A stretch of 64,000 bases of DNA from Mycobacterium gordonae (GCF_017086405.1 NZ_CP070973.1:5550739-5614738), one strand, 5' to 3'. Shown: positions 25,599-34,144, counted from the stretch's first letter. The notes: generated by a model not told the origin, from the sequence alone. Numbers and translations: made by a program.

Positions 25599-26762
25599 TC
25601 ACGCCTGTGTGGCGCGACCCGCCGACCGCGTCGCGGCGATCCACCCCAGCGTCGCCATCGCCGCCACCACGTAGACCAATCCCGCCCAGGCCAGATACCA
25701 CGGTCGGCTGATCACCCAGATGGTCGGCTGCGCGAAACTCAGCAACCACGGCACGCCGGTCACGGTCAGCAGCAGCCAGCCCCACCCGAGGACCTTTGCC
25801 CCGAGCCGCTCCCCCAGCGGCCCGTGGATCAGCCAGACCATCAGCGGCACCAGCCAGACCCAGTGGTGTGTCCAGGAAATGGGTGAGAGCAGCAGGCCGA
25901 ACAGTTCGACCACCAGCAGCCTGCCCAGCGCGTCGGACTCCGCCAGCGCCCGCCAGGCCAGCACGGCGACGACGGCGGTGACGACGAGGGCGGCCAGCAC
26001 CAACGGCCCGTAGCCGGCGTCGTAGCCGACGATTCGAGAGATCGCGCCGCGCCAGGACTGGTTGAACGAGGTGGCGATGGGTCCGACCCGGTGCGCGTCG
26101 CCGAGCAGATCGGTGAAGTAGTAACGGGCCTGATCGCCGACCACGAAGAGCGACACCCCGATCGTGCACAGGAAGGTCGCCAGCGAGAACAATGCCGCAG
26201 ACCAGCGGCGCGCACCCAACAGGTAGATGCCCGCGACCGCGGGAGTCAACTTGACGGCCGCCGCCGACCCCACCAGCAACCCGGACAGCCACCACCGGGT
26301 GGTGTACACCGCATACAAGACGGCCAGCACCAGGAACACGTTGATCTGGCCGTAGTCGAAATTGCTGCGCAGCGGTTCGATCCAGATGCCCACCGCGGTC
26401 CACAACATCGCGGCCCGCCGGTCCGCGGCGGTCCCGATCAACCGTTGACTGACGCGCACCACGGCGTACAGCGCCGCCACTATCGCGACGTGCCACAGGA
26501 AAGCCAGCACCCCGAACGGCACCAAGTGCATCGGGTAGAGGACCACTGCAGCAAACGGCGGGTAGGTGAACGGCAGCGGGAAGTCCGGCGTCTGGTCGGC
26601 GTAGACATAGCTGTACAGGGTGCCGGGATGATCCAGGGCAGCGGCGCCACCGACATAGACATGCAGGTCGACGAAGTTTGCGCCGTTCGGCGCCAGGTAC
26701 GTCCAGGCGAAGCGCGCCGAGATGCTCAGGATCAACAGCGGCAGCGCCAGCTTGTGCAGCAA
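25599..26762 (-). CDS. pimE: Polyprenol-phosphate-mannose alpha-1,2-mannosyltransferase PimE, 5' end probably frameshifted
   Basis: A GT87 (GT-C fold) membrane mannosyltransferase that adds the fifth mannose in polar PIM synthesis. The readable part starts at a TTG (26762) with 387 residues and about ten membrane helices. FVDLHVYVGGAAALDHPGTL carries the catalytic Asp region. Upstream the same frame stays open and encodes VGPIDTTSAAAAARAAG, which fits the known PimE N-terminus, but holds no ATG, GTG or TTG. A GTG at 26894-26896 in another frame would give a 432-residue protein (431 in M. tuberculosis) if one base were added at about 26890. So the true gene probably spans 25599-26896. Confidence 0.88.
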   Translation of the reverse strand: MLHKLALPLLILSISARFAWTYLAPNGANFVDLHVYVGGAAALDHPGTLYSYVYADQTPDFPLPFTYPPFAAVVLYPMHLVPFGVLAFLWHVAIVAALYAVVRVSQRLIGTAADRRAAMLWTAVGIWIEPLRSNFDYGQINVFLVLAVLYAVYTTRWWLSGLLVGSAAAVKLTPAVAGIYLLGARRWSAALFSLATFLCTIGVSLFVVGDQARYYFTDLLGDAHRVGPIATSFNQSWRGAISRIVGYDAGYGPLVLAALVVTAVVAVLAWRALAESDALGRLLVVELFGLLLSPISWTHHWVWLVPLMVWLIHGPLGERLGAKVLGWGWLLLTVTGVPWLLSFAQPTIWVISRPWYLAWAGLVYVVAAMATLGWIAATRSAGRATQA

Positions 26763-27038
26763 TGCTCCCCGCCGCCCAGCGGCACGTGCCGCCGCAGCGG
26801 CCGAAGTGGTGTCTATCGGACCGACTTTACCGACGGCCTTGCCGACAACTCGGCCGGCGCTGCGCGCGTCCGGCCCTTTGATAACGGTGCGAACACGATT
26901 CCCAGGTCGGCGGTCACCGCCTCCGCTCGTATCGGTAACGATCCCATAAATGCCACACGTGTCACTTGAGTCACTTCTGTACCAAGATAGCTTCGGCTCT
27001 GGGACCAGTCATCGAACAATCAGCAATCAGGGAGAGCC

Positions 27039-27824
27039 ATGCCAACCATCTGGACTTACGTCCGAGCCGCCGCCGTCCTGGTCGGTTCGTCCGCCGCGCT
27101 ACTCACCGGCGGCATTGCCCACGCCGACCCCGCGCCCGCTCCGGCGCAGCCCAACATCCCCCAGCAGCTGATCGCGTCGGCAGCCAACGCGCCGCAGATT
27201 CTGCAGAACCTGGCAACGGCTCTCGGTGCCACTCCGCCGGCACCCCAAGGTGTGCTGCGCGCACCCGACCCGGCTCCGGCCGCACCCGGCGGGTTGAACC
27301 TGCCGTCGGTGCTGCCAGGGGCGACCGCTCCGGCCCCCGCCGCCACCGCTCCGGCGGCAACACCATCCATCCCCGGAGTGAACGCACCGCTGCCCGGTCT
27401 CACCCCACCCGCCGCCCCGGCAGCACCCGCCCCGGCTTCGGTTCCGTCGATTCCCGGAGTGAACGCACCACTCCCGAGCCTGGCGGCCCCGGCTGCCCCG
27501 GCCGCACCGGCGCCGGCATCGGTTCCGTCGATTCCCGGAGTGAACGCACCGCTGCCGGGCCTCACCGCGCCGGCCGCTCCGGCGGCACCCGCCCCGGCGT
27601 CGATTCCGATCCCCGGGGTCAACACACCGATCCCGGGTGTCACCGCTCCCGCGGCGCCGGCCGTGCCCGCCTCCCCGGCGGCGTCACTGCCCGGTCTGGC
27701 GAGCTCGATTCCAGGACTCGCCCAAGCGGCGCTGCCGGCCATCACGTCGGGGATTCCGGGGCTCTCGGGCGCCGGCGCACCCGGGGCGAGCGGTCCGCAG
27801 ACGTTGCTCGCCGCGCTGCCCTGA
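27039..27824 (+). CDS. Secreted Ala/Pro-rich repeat protein (Rv1158c type)
   Basis: A 261-residue protein with a signal peptide (AAAVLVGSSAALLTGGIAHA then DPAP) after GGGAGAGCC. The body is Pro/Ala-rich with four or five copies of SIPGVNAPLPGL separated by APAAPAAPAPASVP spacers of about 27 residues in all. No catalytic domain is visible. It is probably a flexible cell-wall or secreted protein. Followed 53 bases later by a second protein of the same kind, and the two are probably co-transcribed, as Rv1158c and Rv1157c are. Copy number of the repeat may vary between strains. Confidence 0.82.
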   Translation: MPTIWTYVRAAAVLVGSSAALLTGGIAHADPAPAPAQPNIPQQLIASAANAPQILQNLATALGATPPAPQGVLRAPDPAPAAPGGLNLPSVLPGATAPAPAATAPAATPSIPGVNAPLPGLTPPAAPAAPAPASVPSIPGVNAPLPSLAAPAAPAAPAPASVPSIPGVNAPLPGLTAPAAPAAPAPASIPIPGVNTPIPGVTAPAAPAVPASPAASLPGLASSIPGLAQAALPAITSGIPGLSGAGAPGASGPQTLLAALP

Positions 27825-27877
27825 GCTCAGTCACCACCGACGGCTGACCTACTACCAACAAACCGGGAGAAAACACC

Positions 27878-29032
27878 GTGGCAAGCACTTGGAATCTGTC
27901 CAAAGGTTTGGCCGCAGTCGTCGTCACTTCGGCTGCCGCGCTCATGCTCGTTCCGAGCGCGGCAGCCGACCCGGCGACACCGCCGCCCAACCCCACTCAA
28001 CAGCTTCCGGGCCTGCCGGCGTTGACCGAGTTGAGCCCGATAATCCAGCAGGCAGCCGGAAATCCGGGGCAGGCGACGCAGCTTCTGATGGCCGCCGCGC
28101 AGGCCTTCACCCACAATCCGACAGCACCCAGTGAGGCCAAGAACGTCGCCTCGTCGGTCAACCAGTTCGTGGCCGACCCCGCTGGCACACCGCATCTGAG
28201 CAGCCAGGTACCTCCCGGTGGCACCCCGCCCGAAGGGGCGGCGGTGCCGCACGTGCCGCCGCCCGGCGTCGAACCCGGCACGCTCCCGCATCTGCCGACG
28301 GGCGTCGACCCGAGCCACGCAGCGGGTCCCGCGGCACCGGACGCGGTCCCCTCGGTGGTCAGTCCCCGGCCGGTATCTCCGCCCCCGCCCGGACCGGAAC
28401 CCGCCCCCCGTGCGCTACCCGCACCCGCACCAGCCGCCGCGCCCGCGGCGGCGCCCGCACCCGCGGCGGCGCCCGCGCCGGCTCCGGCTCCCGCACCAGC
28501 CGCCGCGCCCGCGCCGGCTCCGGCCCCAGCCGCTCAACCAGCGCCGGCTCCCGCTCCGGCACCGGCGCCGGCTCCCGCTCCCGCTGCCGCACCGGCGGCC
28601 GCCGCTCCGGTATTCGGCCCTGACGCCCCGCCCACCCAGGACTTCATGTACCCGTCGATCGGCACGAACTGCCTCGGGGACGGCACCAATGCCCTGGCCA
28701 CAGCGCTATCGGTGGCCGGGCCGGCCCCCATCCCGACGCCGGGTCCCGGACCGGGCCAGACCGCCTATGTGTTCACCGCCGTCGGTACCCCCGGGCCCGC
28801 GGAGGTGCAGCGGCTGCCCCTGAATGTCACGTGGGTCAACCTCACCACCGGCAAATCGGGCAGTGCCACCCTCAAGCCGCGCACCGACATCAACGGCGAA
28901 GGTCCGACGACGCTGACCGCCATTGTGGACACCGGATCGGGCAGCATCATGTCGACGATCTTCGGGCAGGTCACCACGAAGGATCGTCAGTGCCAGTTCA
29001 TGCCCACCATCGGCTCGACGGTGGTGCCCTGA
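27878..29032 (+). CDS. Secreted Ala/Pro-rich protein with conserved C-terminal domain (Rv1157c type)
   Basis: A 384-residue protein starting at a GTG after CGGGAG. Signal peptide: KGLAAVVVTSAAALMLVPSAAA then DPAT. Residues 35-110 are helical (LPALTELSPIIQQAAGNPGQ), followed by a Pro/Ala linker of alternating AP pairs (about 165-250). The C-terminal 130 residues (PDAPPTQDFMYPSIGTNC to CQFMPTIGSTVVP) form a globular beta-rich domain with two Cys, likely disulfide-bonded. Function unknown. The length is close to the 371 residues of Rv1157c. Confidence 0.83.
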   Translation: MASTWNLSKGLAAVVVTSAAALMLVPSAAADPATPPPNPTQQLPGLPALTELSPIIQQAAGNPGQATQLLMAAAQAFTHNPTAPSEAKNVASSVNQFVADPAGTPHLSSQVPPGGTPPEGAAVPHVPPPGVEPGTLPHLPTGVDPSHAAGPAAPDAVPSVVSPRPVSPPPPGPEPAPRALPAPAPAAAPAAAPAPAAAPAPAPAPAPAAAPAPAPAPAAQPAPAPAPAPAPAPAPAAAPAAAAPVFGPDAPPTQDFMYPSIGTNCLGDGTNALATALSVAGPAPIPTPGPGPGQTAYVFTAVGTPGPAEVQRLPLNVTWVNLTTGKSGSATLKPRTDINGEGPTTLTAIVDTGSGSIMSTIFGQVTTKDRQCQFMPTIGSTVVP

Positions 29033-29046
29033 TCACCTAGCGTTGC

Positions 29047-29108
29047 CGCGAGCACGCGCATGTGTACACCGGCCACGGCGTGGCGTTGTCCACACGCGCG
29101 TGCTCGCG
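29047..29108. terminator. Long inverted repeat between convergent genes
   Basis: CGCGAGCACGCGC at 29047 and its reverse complement ending at 29108 (GCGCGTGCTCGCG) form arms of about 17 bases around a loop of some 27. It lies just after the stop at 29032 and just before the minus-strand stop at 29118, so it could terminate both transcripts. No U tract. Same style as the hairpin at 4.8 kb. Confidence 0.55.
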
Positions 29109-29117
29109 CGCGCTACG

Positions 29118-29264
29118 TCAGTAGGCCATGAACAAGATGGCGTCCCGGTCGTAGTCCAGACCGGGGTGAACGCTGGCCAGGTGAGCCTGAGTCATTTCGA
29201 CCAACTCATCCTCGTCCTTACCGACGATGGCTTCCCCGCACGGGCACGTTATGTGTGTCTTCAC
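29118..29264 (-). CDS. 48-residue Cys/His protein coupled to the repair glycosylase gene
   Basis: GTG at 29264 with GGAAAGGCGG upstream. The peptide begins MKTHITCPCGEAIVG and continues EDELVEMTQAHLASVHPG. The spacing of two Cys and two His suggests a small zinc-binding fold, similar to DUF1059 proteins (inference). Its start overlaps the stop of the HhH-GPD gene by 4 bases (GTGA), so it is translated from the same mRNA. Codon use and coupling argue for a real gene. Confidence 0.68.
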   Translation of the reverse strand: MKTHITCPCGEAIVGKDEDELVEMTQAHLASVHPGLDYDRDAILFMAY

Positions 29265-29842
29265 GTTGCCGCCTTTCCTTTCGATGCCGCTTTCATCTGC
29301 TTTTTGTACGACCGCACCTGTCCCAGTGACTCAGCATCGACGATATCGGCGATAGACATGTGCGTGCCCGCTTTGCCGTACTCTCCCGCGGCCGCCCGCC
29401 AGCCCGTCGGCGTCACGCCGTACTGCTTGCCGAGCAGTGCAAGGAAGATCTTGGCCTTCTGCTCGCCGAACCCGGGAAGCGCCTTGAGCCGCTTCAGCAA
29501 TTCCTTGCCGTCGGGGTCCCCGGCCGTCCACAACGCCGCGGTGTCCCCGTCGTACCGGTCGACGATGGTCTGTGCCAGCGTTTGGATGCGCTTGGCCATC
29601 GATACCGGAAACCGGTGAATCGCAGGCTTTTCCGAGCAGAGCGCGGCGAACTTGTCGGGGTCGTGGTCGGCGATCTCAGCGGCGTCGAGACCGCCCATCC
29701 GATCGGCGATCTTCTTGGGGCCGGCGAAGGCCGTCTCCATGGGAATCTGCTGGTCAAGCAGCATCCCCACGAGCAGCGCGAAGGGGTTGGACTCCAGCAA
29801 CGCGTCGGCGGCGCGATCTTGAACAAGCTGCAGTTTCGGCAC
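29261..29842 (-). CDS. HhH-GPD-type base excision repair protein
   Basis: A 193-residue protein of the endonuclease III/AlkA-like group annotated as HhH-GPD-type base excision repair proteins (Rv1156 position). NPFALLVGMLLDQQIPMETAF is the N-terminal helix pair, and LKALPGFGEQKAKIFLALLG is the helix-hairpin-helix with its GPD-like loop. No FeS Cys cluster. The C-terminus is Lys-rich, suiting DNA contact. The GTG at 29842 has TAGACT six bases upstream (29849-29854), so it is probably leaderless. Confidence 0.87.
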   Translation of the reverse strand: MPKLQLVQDRAADALLESNPFALLVGMLLDQQIPMETAFAGPKKIADRMGGLDAAEIADHDPDKFAALCSEKPAIHRFPVSMAKRIQTLAQTIVDRYDGDTAALWTAGDPDGKELLKRLKALPGFGEQKAKIFLALLGKQYGVTPTGWRAAAGEYGKAGTHMSIADIVDAESLGQVRSYKKQMKAASKGKAAT

Positions 29843-29929
29843 GATGTCAGTCTAGAATGATCACGTCGCCGCACCGTGTCAGCGTCGACTCAGCGCCCAA
29901 AAGAATTGGTGCACAATCTTTTTAGACGG

Positions 29930-30121
29930 CTAGCCGCTCTTACGACGGAACTCCCGACGGTTGCCGGCGGCACCGTGAGCCCGCGACTGCTTGCCGCCTC
30001 CCTCCCGGTGGTCGGAGCCGCCCGAGGACTTGGCCATCTTGCGTTCGAGGGCTTCGCGGAACTTGCGCTTGTTGTCGTCCTCCGGGGTTTCGGACGATTC
30101 CGGGGGGTTCGTGTCGGCCAT
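29930..30121 (-). CDS. DUF5302-family small protein
   Basis: A 63-residue hydrophilic protein: acidic start (ADTNPPESSETPEDD), then KRKFREALERKMAKSSGG, then a basic His/Arg/Gly tail. This layout is that of the actinobacterial DUF5302 family, function unknown. TAGGCT at 30128-30133 lies six bases before the ATG, so it is probably leaderless. Very low in hydrophobic residues and probably disordered. Confidence 0.78.
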   Translation of the reverse strand: MADTNPPESSETPEDDNKRKFREALERKMAKSSGGSDHREGGGKQSRAHGAAGNRREFRRKSG

Positions 30122-30164
30122 ACCGGCAGCCTATCGGGTGACGCAGCGGGCCGGAACAGATCTA

Positions 30165-30608
30165 CTACCGCCTGCCGGGCGGCATGCCGTACACATGCGA
30201 AATCGGCATCGTCAGCAGCACCCGGCGATCGGTGACCATCGCCTCACGGTATTCGTCCCAGTCCGGATGCTCACCAGCGATGTTGCGGTACAAAGCAATC
30301 AGAGCCTCGACGGTGTCGTCGTCGGGCGCCATCGCGGGCGGAGTCAGTTCGGCCACACCCTCGGCGACCGCGTAGGACCATCCGTCATCGGCATCGACCA
30401 ACAGCGAGGCACGCGGGTCCCGGCGCAGATTACGGGTTTTGGCGCGCGGCTCGGTGATCGACACCTGCAACACCAAACCCCGCGCATCGAAGTAGTACGA
30501 CACGTTGGACAACTGAGGCCGCCCGTCTCGTTTGATGGTGGCCAACACTCCGATCTTGTTGCAACTGATCACGGCCAACAGCTTGTCGTCGAAGACGTGG
30601 CGTCCCAT
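30165..30608 (-). CDS. PPOX-class F420-dependent / flavin-binding protein (Rv1155 type)
   Basis: A 147-residue split-barrel protein. ISCNKIGVLATIKRDGRPQLSN and YYFDARGLVLQVSITEPRAKTRNL match Rv1155, whose structure binds F420 and FMN-like cofactors as a dimer. Probable function: F420-linked reduction or cofactor binding. TAGGCT at 30615-30620 ends six bases before the ATG, so it is probably leaderless. fbiC at 9.8 kb supplies the deazaflavin core. Confidence 0.9.
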   Translation of the reverse strand: MGRHVFDDKLLAVISCNKIGVLATIKRDGRPQLSNVSYYFDARGLVLQVSITEPRAKTRNLRRDPRASLLVDADDGWSYAVAEGVAELTPPAMAPDDDTVEALIALYRNIAGEHPDWDEYREAMVTDRRVLLTMPISHVYGMPPGRR

Positions 30609-30663
30609 GCCGAAAGCCTACGTCGCGTTGCGGCCTTCTCCGACGGGCTGATGAAATCAGGTC

Positions 30664-31179
30664 ATGACCAAGTACGCGGCATTCCTGCGCGGCGTCAACG
30701 TCGGGGGGGTCAATCTTAGGATGGCCGAAGTGGCCGACGCCCTGACCGACGCCGGATTCAACAACGTGCGCACCATCCTGGCCAGCGGCAATGTGCTTCT
30801 GGAATCGTCCGCGAACGTCGCGACAGTGCGCAAGAAGGCCGAGACCGCGTTGCGCGAACGGTTCGGCTACGACGCCTGGGTGCTGGCTTACGACCTGGAC
30901 ACGGTGCGTGCCGTCAACGAGGCCTATCCCTTCGATCGCGACGTCGACGGCCAGCAGTCCTACGTCACCTTCGTGACCGACGCCGACATTCTCGACGAAT
31001 TAGCACAGCTTCGCCCCGGCCCGGACGAGAAGATTGAGCGCGGCGAGGGCGTCATCTACTGGCAGGTGCCCAAGGGCGGCACCCTGGACAGCACTATCGG
31101 CAAGACGATGGGCATGAAGCGCTACAAGTCCTCGACCACGTCGCGCAATCTGCGCACCCTGGCGAAGGTGCTCTCGTGA
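30664..31179 (+). CDS. DUF1697-domain protein
   Basis: A 171-residue protein with the standard DUF1697 start KYAAFLRGVNVGGVNLRMAE, then FNNVRTILASGNVLLES and the end YKSSTTSRNLRTLAKVL. The family fold is ferredoxin-like and its function is unknown. Its stop overlaps the start of the next methyltransferase gene by 4 bases (GTGA), so they are co-translated. Confidence 0.88.
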   Translation: MTKYAAFLRGVNVGGVNLRMAEVADALTDAGFNNVRTILASGNVLLESSANVATVRKKAETALRERFGYDAWVLAYDLDTVRAVNEAYPFDRDVDGQQSYVTFVTDADILDELAQLRPGPDEKIERGEGVIYWQVPKGGTLDSTIGKTMGMKRYKSSTTSRNLRTLAKVLS

Positions 31180-32003
31180 GCAAGACCCCAACACATAAGG
31201 TCGCTCTCACCGGCGTCTCGGAGACCGCTTTACTGACGCTCAACGCCCGTGCCACCGAGGCGCGCCGGGGCGACGATCGGCTCATTGACGACCCGATGGC
31301 CGTCGCGCTGGTCGACTCCATCGATTTCGACTTCGCCAAGTTCGGCCCCACCCGCCAAGACATTGCAATCCGGGCGCAAGCCTTCGACGCCGCCGCCCGC
31401 TCATATCTGAGCACGCACCCGGCGGCCACCGTGGTGGCGTTGGCCGAAGGTCTGCAAACCAGCTTCTGGCGCCTGGAAGCCTCTCTTCCTCAGAGTCAAT
31501 TCCGTTGGCTGACAGTGGATTTAGCACCCATCATCGACATCCGCAAGCGCCTGCTGCCGTCGTCACCGCGGATCTCGGTCCTGGCCCAGTCGGCGCTGGA
31601 CTACAGCTGGATAGACTCTTTGGATCCCTCGAACGGGGTGTTCATCACCGCCGAGGGGCTGCTGATGTATCTGCAACCCGAACAATCGCTAGAGCTAATC
31701 GCCCAGTGCGCGAAGCGATTTCCGGGCGGCCAGATGCTGTTCGACCTGCCGCCGCGCTGGTTCAGCCTGTGGAGCAGACTGGGCATCCGCACTTCGCTGC
31801 GCTACAAAGTGCCGGCCATGCCGTTCAGTCTTTCGGTCGCTGAGGCGGCCGATCTCGCCCGAACGGTGCCGGGCGTCACCGCGGTTCACGACGTGCGGCT
31901 ACCGAAGGGCAGGGGGCTGATTTTCAACACCGCGCTGTCGGCGATATACCGCGTACCGCTGCTGGACCCGCTGCGCCCGAATCTGACGCTCTTGAAGTTC
32001 TAG
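31176..32003 (+). CDS. Class I SAM-dependent methyltransferase, LCMT/Omt family
   Basis: A 275-residue protein of the leucine-carboxyl-methyltransferase-like group that includes Rv1153c (Omt). VSETALLTLNARATEARRGD is the usual N-terminus; VVALAEGLQTSFWRLE takes the place of the glycine-rich SAM motif, with DLAPIIDIRKRLLP and ITAEGLLMYLQPEQ after it. The substrate is unknown. The canonical GEGLDTR-type motif is modified here to AEGLQTS, which may affect SAM binding. It meets the convergent GntR gene with a 4-base overlap of stop codons. Confidence 0.85.
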   Translation: MSKTPTHKVALTGVSETALLTLNARATEARRGDDRLIDDPMAVALVDSIDFDFAKFGPTRQDIAIRAQAFDAAARSYLSTHPAATVVALAEGLQTSFWRLEASLPQSQFRWLTVDLAPIIDIRKRLLPSSPRISVLAQSALDYSWIDSLDPSNGVFITAEGLLMYLQPEQSLELIAQCAKRFPGGQMLFDLPPRWFSLWSRLGIRTSLRYKVPAMPFSLSVAEAADLARTVPGVTAVHDVRLPKGRGLIFNTALSAIYRVPLLDPLRPNLTLLKF

Positions 32004-32383
32004 TCGTCCGGCACATTGGTGAGATAGCGCATGGCGTCGGACTTGGTCAGCCCCAGCGCCCGGGCAACCTCAACATACTCCTTGGCCGCCGCCGCCATCG
32101 CGGCATCGGTCGGATCGAACCGTGAGATGAAAGTGCCGAAGCGTCCCCGCGTTTCGACTATTGCCGCGGACTCGAGCTCGCGGTAGGCCCGCGCAACTGT
32201 GTTGGCGGCGACGCCCAACTGACCCGCCAGGTCGCGCACCGTCGGCAGTCGGGTGCCCGGCGGCAACGAACCGGCTCGGACCCCGTCGATCACTCCCGTT
32301 CTGAGCTGGTCGAATATCGGTTTGCCCGCCTTCACATCGACCTTCAACAAATCGCGCAACTCCACATGACCAGTATTGCCCAC
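32000..32383 (-). CDS. GntR-family regulator, YtrA type
   Basis: A short (121-127 residue) regulator with only a winged-helix domain: KPIFDQLRTGVIDGVRAGSL, LPTVRDLAGQLGVAANTVAR, YRELESAAIVETRGRFGTF. It has no FCD or UTRA ligand domain, so it belongs to the YtrA subgroup, whose targets are often transporter genes. GTG at 32383 or 32365 could be the start. Equivalent of Rv1152. Divergent from the sirtuin gene with only 19 bases between starts. Confidence 0.85.
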   Translation of the reverse strand: MGNTGHVELRDLLKVDVKAGKPIFDQLRTGVIDGVRAGSLPPGTRLPTVRDLAGQLGVAANTVARAYRELESAAIVETRGRFGTFISRFDPTDAAMAAAAKEYVEVARALGLTKSDAMRYLTNVPDD

Positions 32384-32390
32384 ACGCGGC

Positions 32391-32396
32391 TATCTT
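32391..32396 (+). promoter_or_regulatory. Predicted -10 element of the sirtuin gene (leaderless)
   Basis: TATCTT ends exactly six bases before the ATG at 32403. It overlaps the region just upstream of the GntR start, so GntR could repress here. Confidence 0.5.
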
Positions 32397-32402
32397 TGTG
32401 GG

Positions 32403-33125
32403 ATGCGAGTGACGGTGCTGAGCGGCGCGGGGATCTCGGCGGAGAGCGGCGTCCCGACGTTCCGTGACGACAAGAACGGATTGTGGGCCCGCTTCGACCC
32501 GTACGAGCTGTCCAGCGTCCAGGGCTGGGAGCGCAATCCCGAGCGGGTGTGGGGCTGGTATCTGTGGCGCCATTACCTGGTTGCTGACGTGCAACCCAAT
32601 GCGGGCCACCGCGCGATCGCGCAGTGGCAGCAACACGCGGAGGTCAGTGCCGTCACCGTCGTCACGCAGAATGTCGATGACCTGCACGAGCGTGCGGGCA
32701 GCACAGCGGTACACCACCTGCACGGCAGCCTTTTTGAATTCCGCTGCGCGCGTTGTGGTTTGCCATATACCGACCCGCTGCCGGTGATGACGGAGGCCGC
32801 AATCGAGGTGGAGCCGCCGGTGTGTCACTGCGGCGGCCTGATCCGGCCCGACATCGTCTGGTTCGGCGAGTCGCTGCCGCAGGGTCCGTGGCAGAGCGCA
32901 CTCGATGCGACCGAAAACGCGGATGTGGTGGTGGTGGTCGGAACTTCGTCGGTCGTCTATCCGGCAGCCGGGCTCCCCGAGCTGGCATTGGCCCGCGGCA
33001 CCGCAGTGATAGAAGTCAATCCCGAGGACACGCCGTTGTCGCCACACGCCACACTATGTGTGCGCGAGTCGGCCAGCCAGGCGTTGCCCGGGCTGCTGGA
33101 GCGGTTGCCCGCACTGTTCAACTAG
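32403..33125 (+). CDS. cobB: NAD-dependent protein deacylase, sirtuin (CobB-like)
   Basis: A 240-residue class III (SIRT5-like) sirtuin. VLSGAGISAESGVPTFR binds NAD, QNVDDLHERAG and the catalytic His in HLHGSLFEFRC follow, with zinc ligands CARCG and CHCGG. Tyr and Arg of the class III acyl pocket are seen in GWYLWRHYLV. It removes acetyl or succinyl groups from lysines, for example on acetyl-CoA synthetase. Equivalent of Rv1151c. ATG at 32403 set by the leaderless promoter. Confidence 0.93.
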   Translation: MRVTVLSGAGISAESGVPTFRDDKNGLWARFDPYELSSVQGWERNPERVWGWYLWRHYLVADVQPNAGHRAIAQWQQHAEVSAVTVVTQNVDDLHERAGSTAVHHLHGSLFEFRCARCGLPYTDPLPVMTEAAIEVEPPVCHCGGLIRPDIVWFGESLPQGPWQSALDATENADVVVVVGTSSVVYPAAGLPELALARGTAVIEVNPEDTPLSPHATLCVRESASQALPGLLERLPALFN

Positions 33126-33228
33126 CCCGAACAGCGCTACGGGGACGAGCCTGCGCACAGATCGTATTTCGTCCACAGTAGGGCCCCGCTGTCGCCGGAT
33201 CGGTCGACTTGCATCCTGACCATCGGTA

Positions 33229-34104
33229 ATGCTGCGGCTCGTGATGCGAGCGGAGCCGTCTTTCCCATTCCTCGGCAGCGAGGCAGTGACGAGCGGGAAG
33301 CTGCGGCGACACCAGTTGCGTTCTCGCTACCGTGCGGTCCTGCCCGACGTCTACATCCCGCGCGACGAAGTCCTTACGTTGCGACAGCGCACCGTAGCGG
33401 CTTGGTTGTGGTCACGCCGCGAGGGTGTGATCGCCGGGCTCTCGGCGTCCGCCTGGCATGGATCGAAATGGGTGGATGAACATCTGCCGATTGAGTTGAT
33501 CTGGCGGAATGCGCGGCCACCTCGCGGAGTCCGTACCTACGACATGCAGCTGCTGCCCGGCGAGGGGGCCTTTCTGGCGGGCTTACCGATCACCACGCCG
33601 CGACGCACCGCCTTTGACATCGGCCGTCGTACGCCGCTTGGCTCGGCGGTCGCCAACCTGGACGCCCTGATGCGTGCCACCACCATCACCGCCGATGAGG
33701 TGCACACCGTAGCCGAGCAGCACCCGGGCGCACGGGGACTCAGACAGTTGGAAACGGCGCTGGGGCTCGTCGACACGGGCTCCCAATCACCGAAGGAAAC
33801 GTCGTTGCGGCTGTTGCTCATACGCGCAGGGCTACCACGCCCAGCCACCCAGATTCCGGTGACCATGCAGGAGGGCAAGGTGTACTACCTCGATATGGGC
33901 TGGGAGGACTTGATGGTCGCGGTTGAATACGACGGCGAACACCACCGCACCGACCGTTGGCAGTACACCAAAGACAACCACCGGCGGGAGACTCTGGAAC
34001 GGCTGGGATGGATCGTCGTCCGGGTGACCATGACCGATCGTCCCGACAACATCATGGGCAGAGTGCGCGACGCACTGGAATGTCGGAAGTCGAATCTGCG
34101 CTGA
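33229..34104 (+). CDS. AbiEi-like / DUF559-type protein with PD-(D/E)XK C-terminus
   Basis: A 291-residue protein. The N-terminal half (SGKLRRHQLRSRYRAVLPDV, VIAGLSASAWHG) resembles the AbiEi antitoxin-type domain. The C-terminal half, YYLDMGWEDLMVAVEYDGEHH then RRETLERLGWIVVRVT, resembles DUF559/Vsr-like nuclease folds with Asp and Glu in place for metal binding. This combination is a repeated family in mycobacteria and related actinobacteria. Function unknown; there is no partner toxin beside it. The start is ATG 33229 or 33244. This gene interrupts the M. tuberculosis gene order here. Confidence 0.72.
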   Translation: MLRLVMRAEPSFPFLGSEAVTSGKLRRHQLRSRYRAVLPDVYIPRDEVLTLRQRTVAAWLWSRREGVIAGLSASAWHGSKWVDEHLPIELIWRNARPPRGVRTYDMQLLPGEGAFLAGLPITTPRRTAFDIGRRTPLGSAVANLDALMRATTITADEVHTVAEQHPGARGLRQLETALGLVDTGSQSPKETSLRLLLIRAGLPRPATQIPVTMQEGKVYYLDMGWEDLMVAVEYDGEHHRTDRWQYTKDNHRRETLERLGWIVVRVTMTDRPDNIMGRVRDALECRKSNLR

Positions 34105-34144
34105 CGGCAACGAGACTGCTGTGGGATCGCGCAAAACGCCGGAA

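Noticed and set aside
33126..33228. Short gene between the sirtuin and AbiEi-like genes
   Set aside because: Only about 100 bases, no frame with a start and stop of useful size.
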